This document shows, one piece after another, positions 27,490 to 38,394 of a stretch of 64,000 nt of DNA. Both the position numbers and the translations under genes were made by a program. The notes below the pieces were generated by a model that did no database searches, was not told the DNA's origin, and worked only from the letters and a program-made list of their open reading frames with translations. Numbering within the stretch: the first letter of the stretch is position 1; the number at the start of each line of letters is the position of its first letter. Source of the DNA: Hymenobacter cellulosilyticus (GTDB taxonomy: Bacteria; Bacteroidota; Bacteroidia; Cytophagales; Hymenobacteraceae); assembly GCF_022919215.1 (NCBI RefSeq), contig NZ_CP095046.1, positions 5,322,501 through 5,386,500 of the forward strand, in the 5' to 3' direction.

Positions 27490-29108
27490 ATTCTCCCTCC
27501 GCTATCCGCACCCGCTACTCCGTAACCGAACTGCAAAAAGAGTACGACGCCGGTAATACCAAGCCCCTCGACGACCTAATCCGGGCCTGGGCCGGTATCA
27601 AGACCTTGCCTGCCGATGATCTTAAGTCGTTTTTCAATCTGGGTGGCTACCACGGGGAGCCTTTCCGGGGCGAAGGCGCTACCAACGGAGCCTATTGGGG
27701 CGGCTACTGCAACCACGGCAACGTGCTGTTTCCGACCTGGCACCGGGTGTATTGCCTGAAAATTGAGGAGGCGCTGCGCAGCATTCCCGGCTGCGAAGAC
27801 GTGACGCTGCCGTATTGGGACGAAACCGACAGCTACACCCTGAGCACCGGCATTCCGAAGGTACTCACGGCCGAAACCTACCCGCTGGACGGAGTTGTGA
27901 TTCCGAACCCGCTGCGGTCCTTCACGCTGCCGGTGGCCATCGTCGATGCTGTGCAAACGGATAATCAGAACAACCCCGACGACCCAAATTACTCGAAGCC
28001 CATCGGTTACCAAACGGTGCGCTACCCGCTGTCGGGCCTCGTAGGAACGCCTCAGGACCAGGCCGCTACCACCGCCCATAACGCGCAGTATCCCGATACG
28101 GAGAAGAACATTGGCTTGCTTGATTCCAACGTCGTGCAGTGGATGAAGCACACCTTCTACAATGGCACTGACAACCCGATTGGAATTTTGGCGGAGTTTC
28201 AGCAGTGCCTGCAGGCGCCCAACTACACGGTGTTTTCCAACACAACTTCGGCCCAGGAATGGAACAAGGATAAGCCCGCCGCCGAGCAGGTGATGCCACT
28301 GGAGCAGCCCCACAACGATATTCACCTGGCCGTGGGCGGGTTCGACGTACCAGGCACCGACTTGTCACTGATTCAGGATGCCAACGGCGACATGGGCGAA
28401 AACGACACCGCTGCCCTGGACCCCATCTTCTACTTTCACCACTGCAACATCGACCGGGTTTTCTGGCTGTGGCAGCAGCAGCACCAAGCCACCGACCAGC
28501 TCGAAATTATTGCCTCGTACCCCGGCACGAGTTCCTCGGATGCGCAGGGTCCCACCCCAGGCATTGCTCCCGACACCCAGCTGACTCTGGATACCGCTCT
28601 GAACCCATTCAAGCACGGCCTCGACAACGACGGACCGCTCTACACCTCGCACGACTGTATCAATATCGAAACCCAGTTGGGCTACACGTATACGGTCGGC
28701 TCTTTGGCTGAGGTGCCGGTTACGGCGCAAGCTACTCCGGCCGTAGCGGCCCCAGCCCCCGACGCCAAAGTGCTGCACGTTTCCCAGGTCAACAAGGCGC
28801 CCATCAAGGGCTCCTTTATCATCGCGGCTTTTGCGGAAAAGGACGGAAAGAAAGAGCTTATCGGTTACAAATCCGTGCTGAGCCGCTGGGACTCGGGCTC
28901 CTGCATCAATTGCCAGACCCACTTGGAAGTAAAGGCTGCTTTCCCGCTCACCACGCTGCGTGAAGAAGAGAAAACCCTGGACAACATCACCGTGGAGCTG
29001 ATTACCCGCGCCGGCAGCCGGCCAGTGGCTGCCCGGGCTGAGGTCAACCCTTCCCAGGCCAAGACCGTGCAGGCCGTGAAGAGCAAGATGCAGGTGGAAA
29101 TCCGCTAG
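27486..29108 (+). CDS. Tyrosinase family copper oxidase
   Basis: This 540-residue protein has both type-3 copper sites of a tyrosinase central domain. CuA ligands are H56 (GGYHGEPF), H77 (NHGNVLFP) and H86 (TWHRVYCLKIEE). CuB ligands are H276 and H280 (PHNDIH) and H318/H319 (FYFHHCNIDRVFW). Such enzymes oxidise phenols or catechols with O2. A separate C-terminal beta domain (about 420-540) follows an Ala/Pro linker and resembles the shielding C-terminal domains of plant-like polyphenol oxidases. No signal peptide is seen, so it looks cytoplasmic as read. It is translationally coupled to the MerC-like gene. Confidence 0.9.
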   Translation: MNSPSAIRTRYSVTELQKEYDAGNTKPLDDLIRAWAGIKTLPADDLKSFFNLGGYHGEPFRGEGATNGAYWGGYCNHGNVLFPTWHRVYCLKIEEALRSIPGCEDVTLPYWDETDSYTLSTGIPKVLTAETYPLDGVVIPNPLRSFTLPVAIVDAVQTDNQNNPDDPNYSKPIGYQTVRYPLSGLVGTPQDQAATTAHNAQYPDTEKNIGLLDSNVVQWMKHTFYNGTDNPIGILAEFQQCLQAPNYTVFSNTTSAQEWNKDKPAAEQVMPLEQPHNDIHLAVGGFDVPGTDLSLIQDANGDMGENDTAALDPIFYFHHCNIDRVFWLWQQQHQATDQLEIIASYPGTSSSDAQGPTPGIAPDTQLTLDTALNPFKHGLDNDGPLYTSHDCINIETQLGYTYTVGSLAEVPVTAQATPAVAAPAPDAKVLHVSQVNKAPIKGSFIIAAFAEKDGKKELIGYKSVLSRWDSGSCINCQTHLEVKAAFPLTTLREEEKTLDNITVELITRAGSRPVAARAEVNPSQAKTVQAVKSKMQVEIR

Positions 29109-29144
29109 ATGCGCCGACGCCAGCCCGCAGCTGCCCTACTTGTT

Positions 29145-29196
29145 ATGCCCCGAATTGGTGCGCCTGGTTGGTTCCAGGCAGCCCGGTTCGGGGCAT
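29145..29196. terminator. Large hairpin between convergent genes
   Basis: The outer stem ATGCCCCGAA / TTCGGGGCAT encloses an inner GCCTGG / CCAGGC stem. It lies between the tyrosinase stop and the minus-strand stop at 29215. It lacks a T tract, so it is a probable but not classical terminator. Confidence 0.5.
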
Positions 29197-29214
29197 TGGC
29201 ATAGCAGCGCCGGG

Positions 29215-32200
29215 CTAAAACAGCACCGACACCTGCATGCGGCCGGTATGAATGGGGGCCAGCCCGTTGGGCTTGCGGCCGTCATAGGCCAGGGTGATGT
29301 TCAAGCCGTTACTCAGGCGCTGCTCCACGTTCAGGTTCCAGGTGAAGTTGCTGCCGGGGCGCAGGGCATTCAGGATTTCCAGGGCCACCAGCGAGGTCTG
29401 GTCGTCATCGAAGCCTACGCGCACGTAGCGGGCCGTGCCGCTCACCGTGCGCTTACTCACCTGACTGACGCGTGTTTCCAGGCCTAGCTCATCAAACACC
29501 CCGCGAATATCCTGGTCGGGGCCGGCGGTGTTGCGCTTGTCGAGGCGCTGGTAGGTACCGGTGAAGCGCAGGGTGCTGTTGGGCTGGTAGCTGATTTCGG
29601 GCGTCACTTCGTAAATCAGCAGCCGGAAGTTGCGGGTCGGCGAGTAGTCGGAAATACTTTCCCGGATGCTGCGGGCCGTATTGAGTCGCCCGGTAAAGGA
29701 CTGGGCCAGCGTACGGCGCAGCAGCACCGACTGGCTGGCCAGGTTGCGCAGGTCGAAGCCCTGGGAAAGTAGCACCTTCTGCTGGGTTTGCTGCACGGTA
29801 AATTCGGCCCCAAAAATCGGGTTGGAGCGGTTGAAGTACAGCGTATTGCGCAGCTGCTTATTCAGCGACAGAAGTAGCGTGTCGGCTGTCTGGAAAGCAA
29901 ACGGGTTGAGGCGGGAGCTCAGGCTTTTGTCGATGGTGCGCCGGTCGAGGGTGACGCTGCTGATGGTGGAGAATCGGGCCAGCAGGCTGCGCCAGCCGGG
30001 CTGGTCGCGCCACTGCCGCGGGGCATTCAGGGTAAGGCGGTAGCCGAAGCGGTTGGTAAAGGCCACGATGTAGTCGTCGGTGGGCAAAAATACCTTGATG
30101 TAGGTCCGGTATTGCGCCTCGGGCGTCTGAGCTTCAAAAAACTCGTCCTTCTGCTGAATTCCGTCCTTGTTGGTATCCTGGTAGTAGTGAGTGCCCTGCC
30201 CCGCTACCACGGCAATAAAGGAAAAGTCGCGCCGCAGCTCCCGGCCGGTAGCCACGCTGTAGCTCAGCTCCGAGCGCAGCACATTCTGCAGAAACGTGGC
30301 GTTCCAGTCGATTTTGCCCAGCACGGTGCTCTGGCGGGCACTGTCGCGGGCACTCAGGTCGCGGTAGGTAGCCAGCAGATTCAGGTCCTGGTTCTTGCCC
30401 AGGCGGGTAGCCAGGGTGCCTTGCCAGGTTTGGGCCTGCCCGCGAGTTTGGAGCTCGTTGAGCAGAGGCGTTTGGTCGCGCCGGTAGGTGTAGTCGAGGC
30501 GGTAGCGGGTTTTGGCGCTGTCCTGGCTTTGCACAAACACATTGTGCTCGTCGAAGTAGTTGGCTGAGCTTAGCGAGTCGCCGCTGGGCAGGGCCACCCG
30601 GTTTTTATCGAAGCGGTAGGCGTAGCCGGGCACAATCGGGCCGCGGGCGTAGCGGGCGGCGGCTTCGCCGCGGGCCCACTGCGAGCGGAACCGCCCGGCT
30701 TCGGTACTCAGCAAAAACAGGCCGGCGCGCATTTCTACGTCCCCCACCTTCTGGGCCACATCCAGCCAGTTCTGAATTCCGTTGACTTCGTCGGCCCGGT
30801 AGCGCCGCGTCACCCGGTAGTTGATCAGGTTGTTGGCATCCTTTACGGCGCCCACCGAGAAATTGAGCACGTTGTCTTCCCGCGCTGCCCTTCGGGTAGC
30901 GTTGCCCTGCACAGTGCTGGTGGTGCTCCAGTTGCGGTCAAACTCAATGTCCCGGTACCGGTCGATGGGTGCGAAGCGGTGGCTGGTGTACTCGTAATCC
31001 AGGGCGCTGCGAAACTTGTAGGACTTAAGCACAGGCAGGGCCAGCGTGCGGTCCAGCACGGTGTAGCCCACGTGCAGGGCCTGCCCCTTATCGGCCTGGG
31101 GCGAAAATCGGTTGAGGTCGAGGGCCGTGGAAGCCACGTTCACGAAGACAGCCGTAGTGGAATCGAGGCGGTAATTGGCACCCACCGAAACCATCTGCTT
31201 TTCCAGGGGTGTGGGCAAGAGCCGCTCGTCGAGGTAGCGCCCCCGGCCCGGCCCCACGTACTCGTACACCCGGCCGTTGGCATTGGTATAGCGCGTACTC
31301 AGGTTGTAGCTGCCGCCGCCCGTGCCCTTGTCGGTAAAGCGCACCGTGTACACCTGCCGGGTGGAGTCGGGCGGGTAGGTGTAGATTCTGACCAGCTGCT
31401 GAGTGCCGGGGTCCAGCACTTCGGTTTGGTTGTACTGCACCTGTCGCCGGTCGTACTGCTCGGCAGTAGCCCCGGGCGCGCTCACCTGACTCACGTTTTC
31501 ACTTACGCGCTGCAGCAGGGCCCGGGTGGTGTCGTCCAGGGTCAGGTTGGGCGAGTTGTCGGGGTTGTCGGCTTCGCGGTAATAGTTGGCGTGCACGCTC
31601 AGCTTACCCACTTCCTGGTAGTGGCTCAGGTGGTAGAGCGAGCGGGCATAGTTGAAATCGGAATACTCGAAGTCGACCTTAATGCGGGAGTTGCGGGTAA
31701 TCAGGTGCTGGGGCGAAAACGTTACCTCGGCCTGGTTGTAGTCGATGACGTAGTCGAAATCAAAGCCCCGGGTCATCAGGCGGCCGTCGAGGTACACCCG
31801 CTCGGAGTTGGCCAGCACGATGATGAACTGCTCGCCGTTGGGGCCACGCAGGCGGTACGGCCCCTGCACGTTCTCGATGGGCGCAATGTCGATGGAGGCA
31901 AACTTGCCCTTGGCCACGCCCGCTGCCACCGTGGTCGTGCTGCGGTAGCCGGGCTTGGTGGTCAGGTTAGCTTCGATGGCGGCGCCCTGCACATTCTTGT
32001 AGAAGCGCAGGAAGTAGTCGGGCTTGTTGCGCAGCACCACGTCGCCGGCCGTTAGGTTCCAGCGCGGATGAGTCAGGGTGATATAAATCCGGTCGAATTC
32101 CTGGAGCTGCTGGGTGTTGCCTTCGGGCTGAAACGGCACGCTCTGGTCACTGATGGCGGCCGTAAGCGTGATGTCGTCGGTGAGCTTGCCGTCGAGCTGC

Positions 32201-32750
32201 AGGTTGAGCGAGGAGTTGACAAATACGTTCTGGGTGTTGCCAAAGGAAATGCCGCGCGACAAATTACCGGTCTTGTTGATGCCCGGTGTGCTAAGAATCT
32301 GCTCCTTGACGGCAAAATCCTGCATCCCGAACGGGCGTCGTCCGAAGCCCACGCTGTCCATCAGAGAACGGGGCCGCCGGTAGCGGGGCCGGCCAGCTGC
32401 AGCGGCAGCACCCGGTAGCACACCAGCACCGAGTCGGCCACGGGGCTTGGTATGGCACCGGTGGAATCAGGAGCGGCGGCCGGCGCCGGGCGCACTATCC
32501 GGTAGCGGCCGGTGCGGGTGTCGTAGTCCACGGAGCGGCCCAGGACGCTCACGGAAGAAGGCACAATGGTCACCGAATCCGTCAGCGTAAAGCTGGTTGT
32601 GTCGCGGCCCGGGGTGAGGCGCACCCAGCGGCAGCGCCGCGATGATGGCACGTCCCGTTGTTGCTGGGCCTGGGCCGCCTGTACGCCCAGCAGCCCTCCG
32701 AGCACCAACAGGCAAATGCGCAGGAATTGAAGCGTATTGCTGCTGATCAT
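29215..32750 (-). CDS. Large outer-membrane beta-barrel candidate (one frameshift)
   Basis: The restored protein has 1178 residues. It begins with a signal peptide (MISSNTLQFLRICLLVLGG ... AQAQ), followed by a short Ser/Thr/Pro region. A beta domain carries the conserved SERVYLDGRLMTRG, DYVIDYNQAEVTF and SRIKVDFEYSD segments. The rest alternates Tyr/Arg-rich strands to a C-terminal MQVSVLF ending in Phe, as in outer-membrane barrels. The frame breaks at GGGG 32385-32388 (plus strand); adding one base gives LAGPRYRRPRSLMDSVG. I do not recognise a named family, but the DG..DY.IDY motif is shared by large Bacteroidota surface proteins. Its function, perhaps a surface scaffold or transport channel, is unknown. 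Confidence 0.7.
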
Positions 32751-32917
32751 TCGGTACTGGCAACGGGTTAATTCTCGGCGGGTAGTAATGCGGCTCAACA
32801 ACGCGCAACGGCAGCCATTTCGTGCCAGCCGCCAGGAGAACTTGGGGTTAGAACTCCCGGAACAAGGCGGTTCTTCTTGTACCGGCTCCAGAACTTAGGC
32901 GGCCGGCGCTTGCAAAG

Positions 32918-35900
32918 CTACGCTGGAGCCAGCGGCAGCTCAATACAGAACGTGGTACCGATGCCTTCCTGCGTTTCAAACCAGATTTTGCCGCCCGCGC
33001 TTTCAATCCCGCGCCGGGCCACGGCCAGCCCGATGCCCGAGCCGGATTCCTTGGTCGTAAAGTTCGGCACAAACACTTTGTCGCGCACGTTCTCCGGAAT
33101 CCCGGCCCCGTTGTCCTGAATACACACCCGTACCCGGTCCTCTTCCACGATTTCGAGCTGGGCCTGAATCAAGGGCTTGCGCGACTCGGGCACGGCCTGC
33201 AGGGCATTGATGAGCAGGTTATTAAAGGTGCGCACCAGCAGATTCTCGTCGGCAAACACCACGTACTGCCCGTCTTCGGCCTCCGACGTCAGTTTCAGGT
33301 CAATTTTGCCGCCCCGGGCTCCCCCTGGTGCAGGCCTACGCAGCGGCGCAGAATGGAAGCCACGTCGAGCCGCTCGGGGCGCATGGCGGGCAGGTTGGTG
33401 AAGTTGCTGAACGAGGTGGCAATGTCGCTGAGCACGTCGACCTGGGTAATCAGGGTCTGGGAAATCCGGCTAATCAGCTCCTCGGCGTTGGGCCGTTTTT
33501 CGGCAATGGCCTTCTGCAGAAACTGAAGGCTCAGCTTCATCGGCGTCAGCGGGTTCTTGATTTCGTGGGCTACCTGCCGGGCCATTTCGCGCCAGGCGGC
33601 CTCTTTTTCCTGGGTGGCCAGCTCCTGCTTGCTTTCCTCCAGCTTGAGCAGCATGGCGTTATACTCGCGCACCAGCAGCCCGATTTCGTCTGACGACTCG
33701 TAGGCCAGCATCTCGTTCTGCCCGGTCAGGGTGGTATGCCGCAGCTTCTCGGTCAGCACCTTCAGCGGCGAAGTCAGCATCCGGGAGGCAATAAAAGTCA
33801 GCACTAGGAACAGGATGAACATCACGGTGAAGATGTTCAGAATGGTCGAAATCAGCTCGATGAGCTTGTTGTCCAGCTCTTTTTCCGAGTCGAAAAACGG
33901 AATGCCCACGTAGCCCACCACCACGTTGGCCCGCTCCGGCCCGATAACCGTGCGCAACGGCAGGTACAGCGAGTTGAAGGACAGGGAGCCGGCCCGCTCG
34001 GTAAGCAGCACCCGGGGCTGAGCCTGTTCGGCCAAGGCAGCGGCGGCCTGCGGATTCATCAAAGGGCTCAGCAGGCCCGTCTCGAAGATGAGGGGCTGGC
34101 TGCTTACCAGCAGCACGCCCTGGGCATCGTAGAGGTTCAGGTCGGTTTCGGTCAGGCTCGACACGTTTTCGGCCAGATCCACCAGGGCTGTACGGCTGGC
34201 AGTGTCGGCCAGTACGCCGCGGTTTTTGAGCAGATTTTCCTGCACCGTTCGCCCCCGCCGCTCATAGGTGCGCAGCAAGTCGCGCTTGTAGGAGTTGGTC
34301 ACCTGGCTGGCCGTGGCAATACTTACTACCACCAGGGGCACGAGAATGCCAAAGTTGAGAAACAGCTGAATCTTGGTGCTGAAGTTGGTGCGGAAAGCCT
34401 CGAAGTATCGGCCCCGGGCCAGCATGTAACCCCGATACACACCAGGGAGAAAAAGGTGTGCAGCAAAAACAAGAAGGAGAAGTTGGCCAGCCAGTCGGCT
34501 ACGGAGTACGTTGCCGTGGTGACTACCGCCGTGCGGTTCTGGGGGCCGCGCACGGCCAGGTGGTGAAACCCCTTGACTGACAACCCGGAGCTGTACAGAC
34601 GCGGGTCGAGCAGTTGCTGGGCCGAGAGTTGGTTGACGTAGTCGAAGTCGCCCTCATTGTACACCAGACGGCCATTTTCGTAGCCTGCGTAGCTGAGCTC
34701 TGGCCCCAGGCTGGGCTGGAAGAACTTCTGGTCAACCAGCAGCTCCGGCACCACGCTGTAGGCCGCCAGCTTTTTCAAGGACAGCTCTAGCAGCACGCTG
34801 CTATTGCCCCGCGCGGGCTCGGCACGGCCACAAAGGCCACGTAGCGCCGGGTACTAAACGAGTTGGGGTTGCGAATGAGGTAGACGTCGGGCTGGTCGGT
34901 AGCTACGGCCGCGCGCAGCAGCTGCCGGCGCATCGCACCCAGTTGAACTGTCGACTTGGGCTCCTGAATCGGCTTGCCGGATGGGTCGAACAGAGTTACT
35001 TTCACCTCGTACTTGTCGAAATAGTCGCGCAGGTAGTACTTGACAATCTTCTGCCGCACCACGTCCTGATTGCTAAACGGGCTGGCCAGCATGGCCCGAA
35101 TCAGCGGGTCGGCGGCCATTTCGCGGGTACGCTCGGCCAGCAGGTATTCCCCTTGCAGGTCATTATCTACCAGCAGGTTCCCGGCAATCTTCTGTTTGGT
35201 CAGCACCAATTGCCGGTCGAAATGCTCGTACAACGCCAGCGCCCCAACGGCCGAGCTGATACCCAGCATCAGAAAGATGAACAGATACACCTGATAGGGC
35301 ACGATGGAGGCAATCTGCTTGAGCCCGGTGATGCGTACCACCAGGAAAAACAGCAGCGTGAGGCCCAGCAGAATGGCCGTCGACTGGCCCAGCGCTACAC
35401 CCGTAGGCAGGAACAGTAAAGTGGAAACCGCCAGTAAAGCAGCGCCCAGCCGGCGGGTAGAGGGCCGGCCAATGGCAATGAAAAGCTGGGACAGGATATA
35501 AAACCCAACCAAATAGCTACCCGTGTGCAGCACGATGGCCAGGCCCAGCAGCAGCTTAAAATTCGAAACCTGAATATTCTGGGTGATATCCAGTACCAGT
35601 TGGGAGTTATTGAAACTATTGGCGTAAAACCGGAACAATAGCTCCAGTAGCCCCAGAAAGCCATAACTATTACGGCCCCGCTGACCACCCGCCCCCAAAA
35701 GTTCTGAATGTGGCGCAGCTGCCGCACCATACCGTAGCGCCGAAACAGCAGCAGCAGGTAATATGCCGTCAGGGTGAGCAGCAGGGCATTGATGAGCAGG
35801 TCGCCCAGGGAGGGGGAAAGCCAGGACGCGGCATACAGGCGCGGGTCGAAGAGCGGCAGTTCCACAATGGAAAAAGGCAGGCCCAGATAAAGCAATACCG

Positions 35901-36644
35901 CCCGATAAGCCGCCAGCGGCACCACGATACTGGCGGTACCGGCCAGAATACGACCCTGGCCCAGAAGGCGCCTGGCCAAGACCAGCCAGCCCACAATGTA
36001 AAGCCCTGTGCCTAGCCCCAGAAAGGCGAGCAGCAGGTATTTGCCCGTTATGGGGTTGCTCTGCAAGCTCTCCACCGAGCACAGATACTTGCCTTCCTGG
36101 GAACGAAGCCACGGCAGGCGGGAACCCGGCATGTTGGGCATAATCCGCACGTTGAGCCCGCGAAACAGAGCCTTTTCCGACCCTTCCCGCAAATATCGGT
36201 TGCTTATACCGTAGCGCTTTTCCAGCGGAATATACGTCAGCACTACGTAGGGGCCCGCCGTTTGCCGGAACGCCAGATAGTAGCCAAACTTCATTTCCAC
36301 CAGCTTCTCGCGGAACGGCTGGCCTACATTCTCGGGCTCGGGCCGGGTGGTATGGTCCGACCAGTACAGGAGCTTCTCGCCGCGGAAGACAAAGCAGGGG
36401 TAGGTAGTACGGCCGACCAAAGTGCCAAAGTTGAGCTCCCCGCTCAGCAGGCGCCGGGCCACATCCGTGCCTTCGCGCTGAGCGACCTGCTCGGCCCCTT
36501 CCACCAGGTTTTGCAGGCGCACCACGTCGGTGTGCAGCAATACGCCGGAAGCGCGCGTCCCGTACTGGTTGCTCAGGAAGGCCCCACAAAGCAGAGAGTG
36601 GCCACCAGCAGCACGACAAAGGGTGAAAAACGGGACGACTTCAA
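32918..36644 (-). CDS. Large NtrY-like sensor histidine kinase (five frameshifts)
   Basis: After restoring five one-base gaps (36582-36585, 35651-35654, 34807-34810, 34445-34447, 33312-33315) this is one 1243-residue protein. The layout is an N-terminal membrane segment (about 5-22) and an extracytoplasmic domain (about 25-170). A block of about eight membrane segments (about 180-440) follows, then a second extracytoplasmic domain with more membrane segments up to about 945. The kinase end has HAMP (SPLKVLTEKLRHTT), HisKA with VAHEIKNPLTPMKLSL (phospho-His near 1028) and HATPase (NNLLINALQAVP, DNGAGIP, SGSGIGLAVARR). The start is TTG 36644 (MKSSRFSPFVV). No response regulator is adjacent. The double sensory region is unusually large for the family. 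Confidence 0.82.
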
Positions 36645-36700
36645 CAGCAGAGGTAATACGTAATGGCTACAACAGAGAAATTTTGGAACCGGGGCCCAAC

Positions 36701-36726
36701 AAAAATGCCGCCAAAGGGCGGCATTT
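36701..36726 (-). terminator. Intrinsic terminator (minus strand) before the histidine kinase
   Basis: A perfect 10-bp stem AAATGCCGCC / GGCGGCATTT has a 4-nt loop and TTTTT on the minus strand. It ends the oxidase-assembly transcript and separates it from the kinase gene. Confidence 0.8.
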
Positions 36727-36901
36727 CCTATTCGTAGAAGTTTGCAAACCAGCCTATCAGACGGAGGTCCGGAGGCGTATGCCACCAAAAAAGCACAGCA
36801 TCACCACCTGACTTAGCGAAACAACAGTGTGAGCAAAACACGGTTTCGTTTTCTAGCTGTTGCATACTGCCAAACCGGAAAGAGTCAGGCGGCTTCAGGC
36901 C

Positions 36902-37147
36902 TTACTTCTTTTTCTTGTGGCTGTTGCGGTACCAGAAGTAACCTACCGTGCCAATCAGCAGGTAAGGAATGGCCATCAGGTACACGATGCCCTTATTCAG
37001 GCCCGAGGTATCGTATGAGTCCTTCTCGGTGCGGGCAGCTTCCACCTGTGTTTTACACATGGTGCACTGTGCTTGTGCGCCCAGTGGGGCCACGCTCAAC
37101 AGCACGGCTAGCATCAGGGCAAATAATCCAGCTCCTATCTTTTTCAT
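36902..37147 (-). CDS. Small CxxC membrane protein of the oxidase cluster
   Basis: This 81-residue protein has a signal peptide (MKKIGAGLFALMLAVLLSVA ... AQA), then CTMC in a mature N-terminus, a short charged linker, one membrane segment (VYLMAIPYLLIGTVGYFWY) and a KKKK tail. No named family is recognised. It lies 41 bp after the DUF420 gene on the same strand and before a terminator, so it belongs to the oxidase assembly transcript. The periplasm-facing CxxC could handle copper or thiol exchange during oxidase maturation (inference). Confidence 0.75.
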   Translation of the reverse strand: MKKIGAGLFALMLAVLLSVAPLGAQAQCTMCKTQVEAARTEKDSYDTSGLNKGIVYLMAIPYLLIGTVGYFWYRNSHKKKK

Positions 37148-37188
37148 CTATTTGAAAACCTACTGCGTGAGAAAAAGTTGCCTGCGAA

Positions 37189-37742
37189 TCAGGTATAGTA
37201 CGGCGAAATCATGAAGTACACGATTACGCCCGTAATCGAAACGTACAGCCAGATGGGAAAGGTCCAGCGGGCAATGCGCCGGTGCTTGGCAAACTGCTCC
37301 GTCAGGGCGAAGTACAGCGTGAACAGCACCAAACCTACCGTTACGGCTGCCAGTAGAATATGGGTCAGCAGGATAAAGTAGTAGATGCCGCGAATCAGTC
37401 CCTTCCCCCAAAGACAGTGGAGTCTACCTGGGAATGGTATACCACGTAGGAAACCAGGAACAGGGCACCCAGCACGAAGGCCGTGCCCATCATCGCCCGG
37501 TGTTTCAGTACCTGTTTCTGCCGGATAAAGTAGAAACCCAGCAGCAGGCATACTGCGGTCAGGGAATTGAGCACCGCATTTACGGCCGGCAGAAATTTTA
37601 CCTGGGCACCGGCAATATGAAATGACTTGGAGTAGAAATGCAGAATGGCTACTACCACTGGTATAGCCACTCCAAGGGTAATCATGATGGCCTTGATCCG
37701 GGCGTTGTTCCCTGGATTAACGACCGGACTTGTCGTGGTCAT
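37189..37742 (-). CDS. DUF420 (CtaM-like) membrane protein (one frameshift)
   Basis: The restored 184-residue protein has five membrane segments. The frame breaks at CCCCC 37405-37409 (plus strand); adding one base gives TVFGGKGLIRGIYYFILL. DUF420 includes CtaM of Staphylococcus, needed for maturation of a heme-copper oxidase. Conserved histidines are seen in LKHRAMMG, LLTHILLAA and FAKHRRIARWTFP. The start overlaps the SCO stop by 26 bp, which implies coupled translation. The location among oxidase genes supports an assembly role. Confidence 0.85.
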
Positions 37743-38391
37743 AATTGTACAGCAAAACGCTGATTTCGGTGATGAGGCGCTCTACCTCCCGCGGCTTCAT
37801 GCCGTCATAAATGCCCCGCACCTGGTGGTTGCGGTCCACCAGATACAGGTTCTGACTGTGCACAATGCCCGGGGCAGTACCCGAGGGAGCCGGCAGGCGA
37901 AACTCCTGCGTTGCTAACCGGTATAGCTCAGCTTTGTTGCCAGTCAGGAAAAACCACTTCCCGGCAATAGCGCTGTACTGCTCGGCATAGCGGGCCAGCA
38001 CGGCTACCGAGTCGTGCTCGGGGTCGACGGTGAAGGATACGAGCTTTACGCGGGGCTCCTTGCGAAACTTCTCCTGCACCCGCATCATCTGGCTGCTCAC
38101 CCGTGGACAAGCGCCGGGGCAGGTGGCAAAAAAGAAATTGGCCACATAGAGCCCGCCATTCAGGTCCTGCCGGCTTATCACGCGCCCCGATTGTGAGGGC
38201 AGTCGAAAATCAGCCAAGGTATGAAAAACAGTATCGCGCTGCCACTTCCCCCCTACCAGCGTCGAATCGACACGGTCGGGCAGGTAAGTTGGCAGCGCGA
38301 AACGATTGGTACCGAAGGTTTTCAGAAACAAAAACGCTAGTACCGGCAATAGCAGAATGAGGCCCAGGACCAGGGTTTGCTTGGGCCGCAT
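37717..38391 (-). CDS. SCO1/SenC family copper chaperone
   Basis: This 224-residue protein has an N-terminal membrane anchor (LVLGLILLLPVLAFLFL) and a thioredoxin-fold domain. The copper motif CPGACP (CxxxC) lies near residue 90-94 and the distal His is in GIVHSQN. SCO proteins deliver copper to, or reduce, the CuA site of oxidase subunit II, which is encoded upstream as CtaC. It lies 3 bp after the subunit IV gene and overlaps DUF420. Confidence 0.93.
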   Translation of the reverse strand: MRPKQTLVLGLILLLPVLAFLFLKTFGTNRFALPTYLPDRVDSTLVGGKWQRDTVFHTLADFRLPSQSGRVISRQDLNGGLYVANFFFATCPGACPRVSSQMMRVQEKFRKEPRVKLVSFTVDPEHDSVAVLARYAEQYSAIAGKWFFLTGNKAELYRLATQEFRLPAPSGTAPGIVHSQNLYLVDRNHQVRGIYDGMKPREVERLITEISVLLYNYDHDKSGR

Positions 38392-38394
38392 TGG

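Noticed and set aside
30979..32055. 358-codon plus-strand open frame
   Set aside because: Antisense shadow of the outer-membrane protein gene, with no family features.
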